The notes beneath the pieces were generated by a model. It saw only the letters and a list, made by a program, of their open reading frames with translations, ran no database searches and had not been told where the DNA came from. Positions 41,781-43,387 of a stretch of 43,387 bases of DNA are shown one piece after another. The position numbers were made by a program, and so were the translations under genes. Positions within the stretch are counted from its first letter, which is position 1. Each line of letters opens with the position of its first letter. Origin of the DNA: Oscillospiraceae bacterium (GTDB taxonomy: Bacteria > Bacillota > Clostridia > Oscillospirales > Oscillospiraceae); contig JAFSAP010000012.1 of NCBI GenBank assembly GCA_017440925.1, positions 1 to 43,387 of the forward strand. Direction: 5' to 3'.

Positions 41781-42662
41781 GTGAGCAATGCTTTGTTGAA
41801 ATTAAGAGAACAGTCCCGGATGTTCAGCACCACGGAACGGGAGATCGCTGCACAGATCCTGCAGAACCCCCAGCTGGTGGTGGATATGAGCGTCCACGAG
41901 CTGGCAAGGCATACCTTTTCCTCGGCATCCAGCATTGTGCGGCTGTGCAACCACACCGGTTTTTCCGGATATAAAGAATTCCGCAAGGCCGTGACCTGTG
42001 AACTTGCCATGCGGGAGCAGAGCAAACAGGTGGAACAGCGGGAGATCAGCCGTGCCGACAGCCTCCAGGACATCGTGGACAAGATCACCTATAAGAATAT
42101 CGTCTCTCTGGAGGAGACCCGGGCTCTGGTGGATCTGGACACCCTCCGGGCCTGCATCGATCTGATCCACAATGCCAGGGTGATCTACCTGTTTGGCCTG
42201 GGAGCCTCCCTGTGTGCCTGCAAGGATGCCTATTTGAAGTTCCTCCGGCTCAATAAGCTATGCATCATCAATGAGGACTGGCACTCCCAGATCCTCCAGG
42301 CCAGAAATGCCACATCCCAGGATCTGGGCCTTGTGATCTCCTATTCCGGTGCCACGGTGGAAGTCATCGAGTGCATGAAAACGCTGAAGGAAAACAAAAC
42401 GCCCATCATTGCCATTACCCGCTGTGTGGAATCTCCCGTGGCGGAACTGGCGGATCATAAACTGTATACCACGGCCAATGAATCCATCTTCCGCAGCGGC
42501 GCCATGTCCTCCCGGATCTCCCAGCTGAATGTCATTGATATTCTCTATACAGCCCTTGCCAACGATGACCATGAGGGTTCTCTGGAGCAGCTGTCCCGTA
42601 CCCATATCCGCAAACCCGGCCAAACTTCGGGAAAGTTCTATAAAAACAGCTCTCAGTTTTGA
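41781..42662 (+). CDS. murR: MurR/RpiR-family transcriptional regulator
   Basis: 293 residues from GTG 41781, with GGAGG about 8 nt upstream. N-terminal RpiR helix-turn-helix domain (~1-77: TTEREIAAQILQNPQLV, SASSIVRLCNHTGFSGYKEF) and C-terminal SIS sugar-phosphate-binding domain (~120-255: VIYLFGLGASL, LGLVISYSGATVEV, PIIAITR). It probably represses murQ and the rest of the operon until MurNAc-6P is bound. It is divergently transcribed from murQ with 311 bp between, where several palindromes lie. Confidence 0.92.
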   Translation: MSNALLKLREQSRMFSTTEREIAAQILQNPQLVVDMSVHELARHTFSSASSIVRLCNHTGFSGYKEFRKAVTCELAMREQSKQVEQREISRADSLQDIVDKITYKNIVSLEETRALVDLDTLRACIDLIHNARVIYLFGLGASLCACKDAYLKFLRLNKLCIINEDWHSQILQARNATSQDLGLVISYSGATVEVIECMKTLKENKTPIIAITRCVESPVAELADHKLYTTANESIFRSGAMSSRISQLNVIDILYTALANDDHEGSLEQLSRTHIRKPGQTSGKFYKNSSQF

Positions 42663-42690
42663 GGATAGCCGCTGACGGAAATGAATGAAA

Positions 42691-42730
42691 AAGGGACTGT
42701 TGCAAAACCTGTGTTTTGCAACAGTCCCTT
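42691..42730. terminator. Bidirectional terminator between murR and groL
   Basis: An 18-bp perfect stem AAGGGACTGTTGCAAAAC (42691-42708) pairs with 42713-42730 around a CTGT loop. It serves murR on plus and groL on minus (18 bp after its stop). Confidence 0.93.
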
Positions 42731-42747
42731 GGACTTTTCTGTATAAA

Positions 42748-43387
42748 TTAGTACATTCCGCCGCCCTGGGCTGCAGCGGCTGCCATGGCAGCGTCAGCAG
42801 CGGGATCGGGCTTGTCAACAACCAGAGACTCGGTGGTCAGCACGCAGCCTGCGATGGAGGCGGCATTTTCCAGGGAGGATCTGGTGACCTTGGTGGGATC
42901 CACGATACCGGCGGGGATCATATCCACATACTCTTCGGAGTAAGCATTGTAGCCGTAGCCGACCTTGCCGGAATTGCGGATCTTCTCGAAGACCACGCTG
43001 CCGTCCACACCGGCGTTCTCAGCGATCTGACGGATGGGAGCCTGCAGAGCGGAGGCAATGATCCGGGCACCGGTCTTTTCGTCACCATGCAGAGTGGCGA
43101 TCAGTTCCTCAACGGCGGCAATGGCGTTGACCTGGGCAGTACCACCGCCGGCCACGATGCCTTCTTCCACAGCAGCGCGGGTGGCATTCAGAGCGTCCTC
43201 CACTCTCAGCTTCTGCTCCTTCATGGCGACCTCGGTCTGGGCGCCGACCTTGATGACAGCAACGCCGCCAGAGAGCTTTGCCAGGCGCTCCTGGAGCTTC
43301 TCACGGTCGTAATCGGAGGTTGTGGTGGCGATGGAGGCACGGATCATCTGGGCACGGGCCTTGATTTCGTTCACATCACCGTCGCCG
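42748..43387 (-). CDS. groL: Chaperonin GroEL, C-terminal part (cut by window edge)
   Basis: About 213 codons are visible; the 5' part lies right of the window. GroEL features: [97 protein letters not shown] and a Gly/Met-rich tail ending GGGMY. An ATP-driven protein-folding ring. The tail is shorter in GGM repeats than in E. coli GroEL. groES should lie upstream on the minus strand. Confidence 0.97.
   Translation of the reverse strand, partial: GDGDVNEIKARAQMIRASIATTTSDYDREKLQERLAKLSGGVAVIKVGAQTEVAMKEQKLRVEDALNATRAAVEEGIVAGGGTAQVNAIAAVEELIATLHGDEKTGARIIASALQAPIRQIAENAGVDGSVVFEKIRNSGKVGYGYNAYSEEYVDMIPAGIVDPTKVTRSSLENAASIAGCVLTTESLVVDKPDPAADAAMAAAAAQGGGMY

Overview
The window looks like chromosomal DNA from an anaerobic gut-type Clostridia, probably Oscillospiraceae or a close relative. 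This rests on the gene families (double-cubane reductase family, DUF3343, DUF1847, TVP38 pairs, Gram-positive lipoproteins, MurNAc PTS), strong AGGAGG-type ribosome binding sites and moderately high GC with C/G-ending codons. No rRNA, tRNA or insertion sequence was recognised. The assignment is inference from gene content, not a phylogenetic result.

Layout. (1) 1-2627: the leader-distal end of a type I-C-like CRISPR array without cas genes, a terminator, an AlbA/Schlafen-type ATP-binding regulator on the minus strand with a clear promoter and overlapping inverted repeat, and a broken SpoVT/AbrB-like gene. (2) 2628-11524: two TVP38/DedA-like membrane proteins and a cysteine-rich CCG Fe-S protein on plus. 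A hairpin-bounded intergenic element follows. On minus come three coupled genes: the two 'rSAM/selenodomain-associated' transferases (TIGR04282, TIGR04283) and an aminoglycoside-phosphotransferase-like protein. A divergent YnjBCD-type ABC importer follows, and its binding-protein gene carries a one-base frameshift. (3) 11634-18579: DUF1847 protein and PatB-type C-S lyase; then an SsuABC/NitT-like importer whose binding lipoprotein is fused to an N-terminal rhodanese domain; then a double-cubane-cluster reductase-like protein overlapping a DUF3343 Se/S-carrier-like gene. Together these suggest uptake and reductive handling of a small sulfur (or selenium) compound. (4) 18797-30572: eight tightly packed plus-strand genes ending at a strong terminator: metallo-beta-lactamase-fold hydrolase, CHASE2 nucleotide cyclase, FecR lipoprotein, DUF3089 lipoprotein hydrolase, condensation-like acyltransferase, GAF-ABC ATPase fusion, FtsX-like permease and acyl-AMP ligase. 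This combines a second-messenger module with a lipid/acyl synthesis and export module and is the best candidate for an undescribed system. (5) 30865-34486: a TIR-transmembrane-propeller protein with its own promoter, and a secreted protein of unknown function. (6) 34716-42662: a minus-strand MurNAc operon (murQ, murP, mupG-like, HAD phosphatase, glucose-type EIIA, ptsI, ptsH) divergent from a MurR/RpiR regulator. It encodes every PTS phosphotransfer protein from EI to EIIBC in one run. (7) 42748-43387: the C-terminal third of GroEL, cut by the window edge.

Most function calls come from recognising family motifs in the translations. No database search was possible, so substrates and partnerships are hypotheses unless stated.
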